From NCBI GenBank assembly GCA_022577435.1, contig JAKOON010000097.1, positions 434,001 to 498,000 on the forward strand: a stretch of DNA of 64,000 bases. Direction: 5' to 3'. Both the position numbers and the translations under genes were made by a program. Shown here piece by piece: positions 49,984-63,500 of the stretch (positions are counted from its first letter, which is position 1; the number at the start of each line of letters is the position of its first letter). Source of the stretch: Embiotoca jacksoni. Its lineage: Eukaryota; Chordata; Actinopteri; Embiotocidae. The notes below the pieces were generated by a model. The model did not search any database and had not been told where the DNA came from. It saw only the letters and a list, made by a program, of their open reading frames with translations.

Positions 49984-52900
49984 CTGAAAAGAGGCAGAGG
50001 TGAGTGACTGAACTTGATCAGCAGATGAGGAGCTACTTTTTTGGTTGAAAGAAATCAATATTATAGAATACAGTGTACAGAAAATATGTAACTTTCAAAA
50101 TGAATTTTATTCAAACAGCAATTTCGCATAAATCGAATAATCAACACTATACTTGGCAAGCAAACCTTCGGTGGAACTATGAACAAGGATCATTTTTCCA
50201 TGATTGAAGTTGATATCATTCATAGTAGATTAATAAGTCACAACACTAAGAATGTAAAGTTAAGATTAAAAACTTTGTTATAAAAATCAAGATATCCACA
50301 AAGCCCTGGAGAACTGAGGAAATAACAAGTGCAGTCTCACTATCACCTTTTAAAATCCAAGTTAATCTAAGTCTGCTCCCTTAATGATCAGAGATAAACA
50401 CATTCATTTTTCCATGATTCAGCTGTGAATCTTAAGAACCACAGGCTGTTCATTAGGCATCAGCAGAGCTTAAAGTCTAATCTGTTGGGTTCCCCTGATA
50501 TTTTCTGCATCTCTCTCTTAAACAGCTTTATTTAAATCACGTCATCATTTTAGTTATCATGTTGAAAGAAAGGTATTCTGGTGCTTTCAAAGGGTAAACT
50601 GCATAAATACGACTTAAATCTGTCTTATGACTTTTGACATTTAACGTGTGCTTTTCTAAATTGTATTTCCTTCTGTCACGCCTTCTGCAATATATCAATA
50701 GCTTCTGTTTAATCTTTAACATGGTAGTGGCTCAAAAATGTGACAGTGTGAATGCCATTTCATGCCATGCATAGTTTACTGGGTAAAATGTCCTTTTTCT
50801 TGAACTTTTGTTTGCCTTTATAATGTTATGACATTCAAAACAGTAGTTAGTCACAGGAGCAGGTTGCTGTACTAAGAAAGTCTGATGACAGTGATGTTAG
50901 GAAGCCTCAGGAGTTTTGCCATCAAGAGTCACTTTTACAGATATGGAATGCACACACCATGATAGTTCATTTAAAAAATTTAACCACTTAACGTTGAAGC
51001 TTACTGTACAATTTACAGAATTTATAGCATTCAAATATTTTCGTCATAAACCATGTGTACATATTTATGTGGTTTGAGTTCCTTCCTTTAGATTTAGAAA
51101 TCAATTTTCAGGTGGTTCAAATTCAATCAGTTAAGCTCAGCTCTAAAAACAGGTCATTCAAACTAGATCAGTGAAATTTAAACATGAAAATTCAAGACGA
51201 AAAATACCAACTTGAACATCAGGGTTACAAAATATAACAATCACCAATCCACTCTGAACAACGTTTAGAGTTTTTGACAAGACTTTAATTTTTCAATGAG
51301 AAAAGAGACTGAATCTGAATACTTGACAATTATTGATTTTAAAAAGTGACAAAAGAATACTCAAAACCAACTTTCTGAAATTGGGCAAAATTGGTTTAAA
51401 TTATATCAACAAATAAGGAGTACAAACTGTATGAATAGAGATAGATGTTTTTTTTTAAAGTATAAAAAACAAATCTGTTAAAATTAAATACCAACATTAA
51501 GTATGTTCAAATTTAACAAACAAATTTTCCGTTTCCCAAAAGATTTTGAGAAAACAGCAGTTACTTCCATCGAAATCCACAACATTTCTGTTTGTGCATT
51601 TTAAGAGAAAATACAAGCCTTTCATGGAGAAATGTGACAGTTTTTTTTTTGTCATCGGTGTTTTAAAAAAATGTTGTGAGCAGCTTGAGTTGTGGTTTCA
51701 CAGTGGAACGAGCTTCACATTCTGTGGTTGGGCCACGGCTTTGTGGCTCTATGAGCGGTGTCACACTCGGGCTGTAAAAGCCGACATGGCCCCTTGCAGC
51801 AGTGTTAGTGTTGTTTTTGGTAACTGGCGGTTGTCTGGGGATCTTTCACAACATCTATTCACCTTGTAATTCCTGACAACACATGAGAGTGAAGAGTGAC
51901 CTGCTTGCTTGTTTTTGTCAAACCGACGGCTCCACTTGTTTCAGTTTTCTGTGAAATGTCAACAGAGTCACTTTTCGTTGTTGGTGATTTCCATCCCAGC
52001 TTCTCTCTTCTCCATCTGGAAACATATTTAAAAGCCTGATCCAGGCCTGTGAGGTGGTAGAGGCATTGCAAAGCTTTGTTAGCTGTCAGAGCACATTTGG
52101 TTTCAGCTTGCAGTTCCAGCAGCCTCGAAACTATTTCGACTCCTCCTAGCTGAAGTGGAAATCTGAGTTAATTAAGTGGCACCTATTACCACGTCTTGAA
52201 CACGAATGCCCAGTCGTGACTGCTACGAGAACAGACACTGTAAAATTGTCTGTTTATTTGAAGATACGTTGTGTCGCCCCAACCCATAAAGCAACCAACT
52301 TCTGGCTCCCACTGTGTTTACTTTAAACAGTGACCTCACATATGTTGCAGCAGCTGCAGGACGAGCAGTAAACAGAAACCTTCAAACCAATCCAAAGCAG
52401 AGACACAGTCCAGGAGCCTGGCGTCATGATGTCAGAGCAACAACACTGCTTTCTTATGTTCACTGTAGCAGATAGGCCGATATCCCCGAATGAGTTTTTG
52501 CAGAGGCGACATATGTCACGATGAGGATATGCATTCGATTTTTATTAACATCTCACACTGAATGAATGAGGTTTATTATTTTGAGCATTTGAAGCTAGCT
52601 AGCTTTGTACCAGAATAGATATTCTCAGTCTTTGTTCTTAAACCAATCTATATCACCTATATCAGAAAACACAAAGATCTACGTTTTTTTGTTCAGCCCC
52701 TGTTTTTCTGTTATCTGTCTCACCGAAATAAAACAAGAGTCATAAAACAACCCATTTAGGTGAATCCAATGTGAATCCTGTCATAAGATGAGAGCAAAAT
52801 AGACATTTAATGCTCCTTAATGGGAGAAATGCAGAACAGCATGTCCTAAACTTTTTTTTTTTTTTATTACCGTTGAACTTTTACTGCACTTCTTTGGCCA

Positions 52901-53639
52901 TTAATAAATCAAAACCTTATGGCACCGAGTGACAGCATTCAGCCTAATGACATACTACAGCCAAATGGAAATGTAATTTATCTTAAAATATAATGTTACT
53001 GTCTCTGTTTTCAATTACCATCGTGGCAGTAAAAGACACAAGGCAAAGGACATTTAGTGACATTAATTCAGTCTCTGAAAGGCCTGCTAACCAGAAGCAC
53101 ACATGCTCCTCTCTGTGTCATAGACTGGCAGGAGCAGTCGCCTTTCTCTTGGGGAAATCTCTGCACGATTTCCACGCTGGCGTCTTGAAATAGTGTTTGT
53201 GGCCTGCAGTGACCTTTTTTTGGCTTCACTGTGAAGGAACCGTCACTCTGAAGTAGCGAACTTTTCTGTCGGCTTCAAATAGCAGAAGGTTGTCTGCCGA
53301 AAGAGAGCAGCCATAAAGTCACACCATTCGTAGGATATTTTAGTTCTAAAATTGAGTCTTTAAAGAGAGGCAGACTGAGACCTCGTAGTCTCAAGCACTG
53401 AAAGTTTAGATGTTTTGTTCTTTTTTCAAAGAAAGCATGATGTTTCTTGTGACAGAAAAATAATAATGCTTGATTCACTGATTGATTGATTAACATGAAG
53501 TTTAAAAATAACTCTAGTATTTCCTCCTACTGTCAGCTAGATAACTAGAACAGCTCAAGCTCATCTTGACTGAATAAATGAGTAAATAAATTCAGTAAAT
53601 TACTTCAGTTGTCAATCAAATGTTAGGTTTGGTTCTAAA
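49984..53639. other. No recognisable gene
   Basis: Sequence upstream of the secreted-protein gene. A non-coding leader exon for that gene should lie somewhere to the right, but I could not pick it out. AT-rich, with T-runs at about 51445, 51640 and 52853. Confidence 0.45.
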
Positions 53640-53815
53640 AATGCCTGAAAAATGTAAAAATCACAATTTATTTTTCTTGGACAACAAAAAGTAGCAGAAG
53701 CAGGAAGAGGGTAATATTTGGATTTTGTGCTTCAAAAATGACTAAAAATAGTTATTGATTATTTTCTGTTGTTCCTTAAATAACTAATTTCCTTCGCAGA
53801 ATTGTATTTGCTCAT
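53640..53815 (-). repeat. Teleost interspersed repeat, 'AATCGATTA' family, worn copy
   Basis: Keeps TGCCTGAAAAATG, GACTAAAAATAGTTATTGATTATTTTCTGTTG and AATAACTAATTTC...CGCAG, the terminal wording of the family better preserved at 40480-40680. Confidence 0.45.
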
Positions 53816-56800
53816 GAAATCCCTGAATGTTTACGCTTGAGATGTAAATGTAGATATTGTTGAATTCGATAAGCATCTCCGGCAACATCCTGAGTGTTTG
53901 TAGCGTGGCTGCAGTTCAGCCTTGTGGCCCCTCATGTCAGAGACTCAACAGGTGTGTCTCACAGGTGTCACAACACACAGTTACTTCAATGTTGCTATGA
54001 CAACAAGGTTTGCCGCACAACAGACAGAGACCTTGCAGATTGCTGGAAACCTACTTGGCAGCATAATGACAAGAAAGAGCAGGACAGTGGACACATGGTC
54101 GCATGTGCACACATATACACAGACACTATACTTTATAAAATCCACATGACAAAGAAAAAAATTCTCACTTTAGATTGTAATTCAACTAAAAAGCAACCAT
54201 CCACATTAATAGCAGTATTATACAAACAAACTGCAATTTAATTAACTTTATATGAGGTATAAAAGCACAGGAATTTAACTTATAATGTGCAATTCACATT
54301 ATTATTCTCTACTTATAGCAGGGAGTACAAGGTGAGGAAGCCCCTGGTGTCTCATTATACTGTACTCTGACTAAAAATTTTATAAATCCAAAAACCAAAC
54401 TTACCAAACTCCAGTAATTTTTCAGTCAGAATCCTCCACTTTCACTTTTTCAGTCAAGCAAATCGACTCAAACAGTTCAGGACTCCCATTTACAAGCAGA
54501 AAGAACAAACACTCACTCGGTTTCCTTCTTCATGTCAAGGAAAAAAAAAAAATGCAGACACACGCACACACAATTAGGGTTTGGCTGGAGAGCGTGGTCG
54601 TCTGTGTGCCCCTGTCTGCCGTCAGGAGAGGTCGGTAGGGGAGGGGGATGTTTTCAGAAAGGGCTGAAACTGAATGATTCCTTTCTTTGCAGTGGAAAGA
54701 GGGGCTGGCTGAAGGAGGGGGAAAAGAAGGGGTGTAATCTACTCCACATCTGGGGGATCTGGTAGCTGCAAAGGAAACGTGAGGATTCTTTAAGGTGGTG
54801 GTGGTAGGGGGATTGGGGGGGCGGTGGGGTGTGTGTGTGTGTGGGGGGGGTGTCTTTCTCTGACCATGCTGGGTTTACGTTTCTTATTTGTTCAAGGAAA
54901 GGTCCCATTAAGGTTTGTCTGAAGTGTGCACTGCAGCTTCCAAATTGAAGAGAGACAGAGGTGAAGGATGCAGGGTTGCAAACATTAATATAGTTTATTA
55001 GAACACAAAAGTACTTTTTATATATTTTTTATTCGTATGATAATTTTTCTTTTTAAATATCACAGTACTCATGAGTATCTCATATCTTACTGTTATTAGT
55101 TCAAATAAATTGAGAACATTTGTTTTTACTTGCAGAAAAAGTGACAAGTGATATAGATACTAAAAGTATAGATCATTTCTTGTTAATTTTGAACGAGCAC
55201 ATGCGAGAATATTCAGTTGGCTCCTTGTGAGTCATGCAAAATGTAATTACTGTGCAATCAATAGTGTATTTTCTGTTTCTGCTGTTAGAAATCACAGTTG
55301 GTGTCAAATATGACCATGAATATGCTACTATGTTAACTAGCAGTCAATACCAAAATCATTATGATGTCGTGACTACATTGTCTGACTAAAGAAACACAAA
55401 TATAGGTTCATGAAAACAGCTGTACTCTGAGATTTAAAATGAGTGACGACAGAGAGGCTCAAAGGGTTGTAGAGCCACAGAGCGTCTAAATGAGCTGCAA
55501 ATTAGGATTCGGTGTGCTAAAAAAAAAAATACGAAAAATGTCGGCAAAACAACTAGAAGTTTTGAAATTTGTCTGCTGAAGGAGAAATGGTCTGCTCCTG
55601 AAACCGTTCCAGTGGACATTGATTAGCGACGGAGTCGTGAGTGAGCTGGAGCGCAGACAGAAGGCGATGTGTTCTCCTGTGGAGGTTTGGCGTAACTATG
55701 ACCTTTCCCAGATATAAGCATACTGTAGTTGCTGTGCAGGAAGCAAGAATTTTAAAAAGTTGGCTCTGAATTTTTTTAGGTTTTGTGGAGATGTCTCGTA
55801 CTGATAATCTTGTCTGATCTCGTGTTGATAATGTTGATGAAGTTTGCCTTCACTGAGCTTCATCGGTTGGTCTTGTTGCAGTCTGTGCCCACCACTCTTT
55901 GTTGCATCCCTTCATACAGGTTGATGGAGTCTCATAACTACAGCTGCACAACAGAGCTGAAAGAAATGACCATGGTTTCTTTTAGCTCTCAAAAGAGTCA
56001 ATGAAAATGTTACATACTATTTAAAGTAGAGAAGATGCATGTAATGACCAAGCCATATTTGTTTTGTTGTTATTGCTGCATGCATGCATTTTCCTGTTAG
56101 GTATCAATGGGATCATTGTCCTCTGCTCTCCCCCTCCCCTCACAGATGTTCTTGTCTCCTCAGTGCAGACTAATAGAACACAAAATTGCTAAGAAACAGA
56201 AGGAAGATATTTCTTGAATAATGCCACGGGCAGGTGGATTCACTGACAGAAATTCAACTCTTAATCTTGGAGATGCAAGCCCATGACAGCTGCTGATGGC
56301 AACCAATAATCCAGATCAGTTATGGTTTGAATGATTCATGGTACCTGCTGCAACACAATGTTTCACTGGAGGGGGAATTTTAAAAGGCCATGAAAGGGAT
56401 CTATGATTTTTATCGACATCTAATCCGCAACCGAGATATAACAACATTGATGGGTCTCTTGCACAGTTTAGCAAACCTAAGAAGCGGATAAACACATTAG
56501 ATAATCAAATATCTGATGCAGCGACGTGTCATCACAGTTACAACGCCGTTGTGTTGACATAACTACTTTGCCCTTTTTGGGGGCTTTAATAAACACATGT
56601 ACCACTTTTTAAAAGCTGCTTTGAAAGATAATATGATTTCAAACAGGAATTAATTTTGTCTTTAGTTAACCTTGCATTCACTCAGCTAATGCTAATCGGC
56701 TAGCTCTGGGGCTAACTGCCTGCTGTTATTACACAGGCTCCATATAAATAATTAATAAAATATTGATTAAGTAATCTGTATATTGATTAAAAAATGAAAG

Positions 56801-59099
56801 ATAAAAGAATCAATAAATAAAAAATAAAAAATGCACACCTTGTACGTTGGCCCTCAGAGCTCAACACACTGCAACAAAAGAAAGCACACGCATACAAGCA
56901 CAGCACAAGCAAACCAAGACTTTAACTTTTAAATTAATGCTGACATCACTCATGTATGGTTACACTGTCCTGTGGTTGGTCCATTTCGCTTTCACACCAC
57001 AAAAAAAACAAACACCAGAGCCAGCCTTCCTTTCAACGGGCCACAGTCGTTTATTCTGTATCACAGTTTGATAGACATCTTTCACTCAAACACACCGAAC
57101 ATGGCTTCGGTTGAACCAAACTGAGCATTTTGGGTGTGAAACCACTATAATATTCTACATACTACAGCATTGGTTTAAACTTAGTTTTCTAAACCACAAC
57201 TTGATATATTTTGAATGCCTTCACATAACCAGAATAACACATTTCACTGAAAATCAATCATCTACAATCTTTTCCTGTTTTTTTATTTTTGTTATCTCCT
57301 TATTTCTTATTCCATTTACGAGAACCTTGAAAATAGATTTAACAACAACACTTGGGAACCGCACGTGTTATCCTTATATTGCACAGAGCCAGATGGTCTT
57401 TGTCAAACAGCACAGTGTTAAAAGCCCTCGGCCGTGTTTGGACACGCACGTAACATGTTTGGACATGCAGGTAACATGTCCAAGATGCTCTGTTCTTTAC
57501 CCAGAGGACAAGAAGGCACCATATGGGAGATGTTTTTCATCCTTTATGTAAACTATGTCACCTAACGGACTGCAAAATCCTTGACATGCGATGCATATTA
57601 CATGATGTGGAAATAAAATGCAGCATCTTTTGCAGCATTTATGGGGAAAATGTTTTATAGATGGCTGTTTAAATTGTATGGCAAGTAGAAAATCCAGTCA
57701 TCCATGACTGAGGGAGGCTTTTTAGGGAGGAAGAGGAATTTTTGGACTTTATGCCACCTAACATCTTAGTGTTTTTCTATAAATTTGAATGAGATTCACA
57801 CCATAAAACAGATTATAGTATAAATATGTAAAAAAAAAAAAAAAAAAATTGTCTTTCATTCGTAACACATTTTATTTTTTCAAGCTTATTTAACACTTAA
57901 TAACAAAACAACCTTTATAATTACAAAATATCCATATCTTGTGTTTATTTTCTCAAAATTTGTGGTTTTCTTCTTGCTTATCATAAAGCAATAGCAATAA
58001 TAGTTTTTTTTTTACTTTACTTTTTTTCCATGCTCGATTCTCCCACTTGAACTCTCCCTTGTGAAATGTATCCAAGAATTTAATTTCAAATGAAAGAAAA
58101 CTATGAATTCACAAAATGTGTGTACAAAATACATAGTAGATAAGACTGTGACCGTGAATATATTGACCAAGAAACTGTTTCTGCATTTTATAATTGACCG
58201 GCACCTTGAGTACCCCGAGGGCTGTTATTGACCGAGGCCAAGGACTCGGTGCTCTCTGCAGCCACTTATCCACAGCAGTGTGCGAGCAATGAGTGCCACA
58301 GTGTGCTGGTGCTGATAAACTCTGCTAATCCACTCTGGGACCCAAACACAGTTCAGGCTTTTTTGTGGCACTCAGAACCAGTGTGCTCTGCCACTTTATC
58401 CACGGTCCCCTTTTAGAGCACAGATTGTGGAGCTTTGGGAGTAACGGCCAGGGATTTGTGATAACGTTCACGTTTTAAAATCTATAACATGTCAAACTGT
58501 GCGCAGCAATTAATACATCTGTCAGCGGAAGTGTTGTGTGAAGTTTAGGGCCGTTGCCAGTGGATATTCTGTAATAGTGGCAATTTGTCTTTTTTAGGAC
58601 ATTGACACACAAGGGTGACCTCAAATAACCAACGCGAACAAAGGCCCATTAATGAAGCTGTACTTGAACACAAAGCAGCTGACAACCAGCTGACAAACAT
58701 TCTGGCATGTCATGTAATGTCTGTGCCTCTATGAGAAGGAGAAAGGCAAACAATATAAATACACACAATATAAAAACTTGTTACAGAAGGATGGATCGAA
58801 AAGTTCAGAGACTGCACCGTGGAGCACGGGGAAGCTATAACCTTCATGAGTAAATATTCCAAGTTACGTTGCTTTATCAACATCAGCATGAGTTACACAC
58901 TTTTTTTGTGACCACTGGTCCGGCACACCGGTGATTTCTCCCTGGACGTGAGCAGAGGGCACACATCAATGTTTGTGTCAAACTCAGTAAATCACCAACG
59001 GTAAACTTGAAGTGCTTCAGAAAGCTTACAGCTATAAAGCAACGAGCCGGGTGAGTTTTTTTTTTGAGTGACAAGACAGGAAAACGTCACTGTCAACAA
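53816..59099. other. No recognisable gene
   Basis: No exon, RNA gene or full transposon could be supported. The segment holds the G-rich tract at 54794-54852 and A-runs near 57831. A higher-complexity patch at 58228-58420 has a 10-base inverted repeat (TGAGTGCCAC / GTGGCACTCA) and repeated CCACTTATCCAC-like words, but no identifiable product. Confidence 0.45.
54794..54852 (+). repeat. G-rich and GT-rich tract
   Basis: GGT repeats, then runs of five to eight G, then a GT run and a final G8. Satisfies the G-quadruplex pattern on the + strand. Confidence 0.88.
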
Positions 59100-59103
59100 C
59101 CAA

Positions 59104-59400
59104 AAAATGTGGGTTTTCTTTGATATTTGCAATGTGGTGCACAGTGAATTAGTCCCACAGCATCAATTCTACTGTGATGTTTGTTCTGAGGCGTCTAAGG
59201 GAAAATGTTCATAGCAATTGACATTTGGCACTTTGGTTCTCCAACATGACAATGTGCCCGCTCACAGTGCACTAAAAAAGTGCAAGATTCTCACCCACAA
59301 CAACACAGTTGTCGCTCCCTGAGCGATCCCACTTGCTGGATGTGGTTTCCAGTGACTTCTATCAGATCCCCAAAAATGTGACACAAAATTTGATGTGTGC
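59104..59400 (+). mobile_element. Mariner-family transposase relic
   Basis: One frame reads WVFFDI..VVHSELVP..QFYCDV and, after one stop codon, VLQHDNVPAHSAL and HNNTVVAP. This is the FFD...VHxEFVP and HDNAPxH order of a mariner transposase, carrying two of the catalytic acidic positions. A shift of frame then gives SSDFYQIPKN, resembling the third acidic block (xxDFFLFPKLK). The spacing between the first two blocks is about half the normal, so there is a deletion as well as stops. No terminal repeats were seen. Confidence 0.75.
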
Positions 59401-60480
59401 TCTCTGTTCAAGTTTTGGGTCCATGGTGACCATTGCAAATGCTCAGATACCAGTGGTCCCAAAAACACGTGGAACTCAGGTGCTGATGTTGATCAAGCAA
59501 CGTAACTTGGAACAGTTACTCAGAGAGGTTATTGTTATTGCTCTGAGCACACTACCTAACTCTGTTTGTGCTTCCTGACAAGATTGTTCATCCTGAATAA
59601 AAATGTTAGTTTGCTCTTGGGAACGGATGCCGCATTACTAATTTTTGAGTATGTCACGTTGGCAGGAGCAGTGCTTTTAAAAGAACAAGATGGTCTGTGA
59701 TTAGCTACAGTAGACAAAGCCACTAATATTCTAAGATACTGAATCCTTCTGATTCCATCACATTTCCAAATGGCTCAGATGTCAAAGATACCAAAAGTGC
59801 CATGATGCCCACTGCCCACCTCATGTTTGATCTCTCTTCTGGCTGCACCTCGTTTCACAAAGACAGGAATCTAAACCCTCAATGGCGTTTAAGTGGAAGC
59901 TAAAAGGCTCTATGTGGCTGGCCGGTGCAGTAAAAGGGCGCTCGGCTCGGCTCAAGCTGTCTGTGAAATGTTATGTTGTTCACAGCGGATGCCACCCTGG
60001 AAAAAGAAAACACAGACCTCCATCCAGATCTCATTATGTAAGTCAACCAGCAGGAAATGAGACAGCCTGAGGAAATTGTGAACACTGATCAATCAGACTG
60101 ACACTGATTCGAACCAATGGAAATACCAGTGTCTGCACATATCTAAAGCAGGGTTCCTTAGCATCCCCATTCTCTTAGCTTATATTTAATGTAATTAAAT
60201 ATCCCTGGATAAATATAAGATGAATGGTTAGAAGGCAAGCCAAAATGTAATCAGGCAAACATAATTAGCCAGTTTGTATGCTTCCTGGAGACCATGAGGG
60301 CAGAGTAGATGACTACATAATGGAAGTCACTTCTTGACGCCATCCTCTTACAGCTACAGTACGTTGTCACTTACCAGAAAGGCTATCAAACAAAATTACA
60401 TGCAAATTTAATATTTGATATAAATACTATATTATAGAGTTACTGGAAGATATTAATTGTATGTACACAACATACTGTAT

Positions 60481-60525
<45 letters not shown>

Positions 60526-63500
60526 TATAATTCACATGTTGCACTAACTAATGTGATATGGAACTGTGCTCTTAATTCAGACAACTTTAGACATTTTTAA
60601 AGTGCTGCTGACTGTTTTAACTGCAGTATCGTTAAAAACTTGGGCATCTTCCACAGTGTCAATCATTAAATTCAGAGGAGATAATGCGCTGTTGATTCCT
60701 TGCTCGCAATTCTTTCTATTGATTTATGTGGCTTAGGAAGAGATGTGTTGTTCCAGAAGGAGAATACTCTGCTGGAGAGAAAACTAGAAGGAGCTTTGAT
60801 CACCTCCACAAGAATGAGGGGTGTAAAGTAAATGGGGTGTCGGGTGTTACGGATAACTAATTTCAAAGCAACTTGTTTTTCATGTCAGTGATTCTCAAGT
60901 GGGTCTTTCACTGACTGTGTAGCTTGGTCATATGGTGTGCTTTAGTTTTTAGGGTCGAGTCCACTTTATTGTTGTTTAAGTGTCGGCGCTGCCTGCAATT
61001 CTACTTACCTGACCTCAGGAACATGATTTTGTCGTCCAGTTTTAACAGAAGGTCTCACCCCTTTAAAAAAAAAAAAAAAAAAGATACATGCATTAGAGAT
61101 TACGTCATCACATTTAGAGTAAAGAATTTTAAATAGAAACGAGGACCGGATAATGTGGACAAAATCAAATACGAGGCTATTTTTTTTTTTACCAAATATT
61201 GTAGTGATGATTATTGGTGCTTTGACAAAATATTTACACAATACGATTTTTGAAAATAATCATCAGTAATGTGGATATAATGACTAACTGGGTAAAGGTA
61301 AACAATAGAACAGTGAGAATAGTCTGGTCACTTCAGAAAATGACATCACTTTACTGTAATCCAGTCAATAAAACCATAAAAAGACAACACTTCTAATGAT
61401 TTTATATCCAAAATCTCCGACGATATTTAGTTTTATATCACAGTATCAATATAATACTGTATATTTTTCCCAGTGGTAATTACTCCACTAAACAGAAATA
61501 CAGTCCTGTCCAGTTGGTTAATATTCATATTTTGATGTTCAATAAAAACATTACCACCATTACTCCGTAAAGCAAGATGCATATATGAGCTAAGTATGTG
61601 TTGTAACACTGGTACAATATAATGCTCTCCAATACAGCAACTCCATGAAGAATGGCCTTAAAAAGATACTGTATCATTGTATTAGACCATTTATGTGGAC
61701 AGAATCTGAAAGCTGTATGCTTTTGGCTTTTAGTTAGATTGGAATCAGTCAGTGTCTTTGCATGTGGTTGCATGTTTGTCATGTTGGAGAAAAGCTGAAA
61801 CAGCACTGAGTAGACGAACAGCTTCTAAAGGCTTCTCTGACGGAACATTTATTTCCCTGGAAAGCATTGTAATGTAATTTGTTTGCATAGCACCCATCCA
61901 TATCATCTTGTTTCATACAGGGATACAGATACTCTTGTGACTAGTAGAGTGTTTCATTTCATTTCCTTATTCAAAAGGACAACTCACAGAGTTAGCCAGC
62001 CAAGTCATTTTACAGTTATTTGGCAAGAGGATCTCAGACCAAAGCAGTACAGGTTGAGAAACTCACAACTCAAGACAATAAGATGCCAAAATGACAACAA
62101 AAGGAAAAAAAAATTAGCATGCAGATGACAATGCACAAATTCAATTCAGAGCAACCACAACAAGTAAATTGTTGATGCAACAATACAATGGCCACATTCA
62201 GTATTCAGAACATGCAACCGTGCAAAACAGCATAAAGCAACAGAGCACAAACCAGCCTGTTAGTACTCTGCCACCATCTCGGCCTGGATTCACTAAAAGT
62301 CTCCTCCTCCGGTTTAACAGTGAAAGTTGAGGTTTTTCATTGAAAACCTCGCCTGCAGCAGTCATTGTGCACATTCGGTGTCCCACCCACTGGCAAAGGT
62401 TTATTGCTCACTCTTACTGTCTGACCTCTTGACGGGGTCATTTGTTTGTGTGACGTAATAGTGTCATTGATACAGGCCCCCCAGTTTACTGTAGTCCTTG
62501 AAGTAAGTAGGAGAAATCAAAGGGGGGGAGCAAACAACTCTAAAGAAAACAACATTTGAGAATCCATGGTGATCATTCGCCTCGGTCAAGCCTCCAATCT
62601 CAAATAACAAAGCAAAAACTCTTCAGTGGGGGCAAGTTTTTAAAATTCTCTGCTATTTTTTCTGGCTTTTTAATGTCTTCTGCAGTGTCCTACACGCTAA
62701 TCTTCATTTTTAGCCCAGTTTTTTTTGTCTTTTTTACCATTTCTTTTTCTATCCTCCCTTCTCCTTGCAAATATCCATGACGTTAAGAATATTGTTGGAA
62801 AAGCGATAAGGGACCTTTAGGCAACAATTTACTCAATATAGCAAGTAAAGCACTAAGTCTGTTACACCATATAAGTCACAGCTGGAGATTCACTTGCTGA
62901 GGTTGTTTGATTAAGGTTGGACACGTTGATCTTTTTTAAGATTATGATATGTTTGATCTTTTCCATACATCTGTTGTACATGAATAGAAATAGAGAAGCC
63001 ATACTGTGCCAGAGAGTATGTGGGCGTGTTTGATAGCTGAGGAGCGATTTGCTTCCACCGGTGCCCAGGTTTTGTTTTGGGCTTATGGCCACTTAAAATG
63101 AAGCAATGTCCATTTGTGACCTCCTGTCACAGGTTCTGGCTTTGGTGTGTGCACAGGTAGCCTGGTAAGTGGTTTATCCTCTCAGAAGAATTTTTTTTAC
63201 GTGTGAAGAGGTGAAACTAATTCAGAATCTGAAAACAAACAAGCCTGAGTCAAAACATCAAATATGGCTGAACCTTGTGCTTTGTGTTAAACGGCAGAGG
63301 GCTTTTAATTTGATATGAGAGCTTTTCATTTAATTAGCCTGGGCCAAGCGGCAGCAGTGATGTGGTTGCTGTATGAAACTCGTGCGGTAAAGAGGATGCT
63401 GATCCGTACGTCAAAGCTCTCTTTCTACCGGTCGGTCTACATCCCGACCCTCATGTGATCATTAACTCTTTGTAATGACTGAAAGAATTAGATCTCAGAT

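Noticed and set aside
54532..54580. Possible leader exon of the secreted-protein gene (- strand donor CCGA|GTGAGT near 54512)
   Set aside because: Its only ATG would be out of frame with the coding exon at 49977, the flank is a simple repeat, and there is no independent evidence for joining the two.
58228..58416. 62-codon + strand frame in a higher-complexity patch
   Set aside because: The sequence is made of repeated CCACTT/CAGTGTG words with a short inverted repeat and has no family match or splice context.
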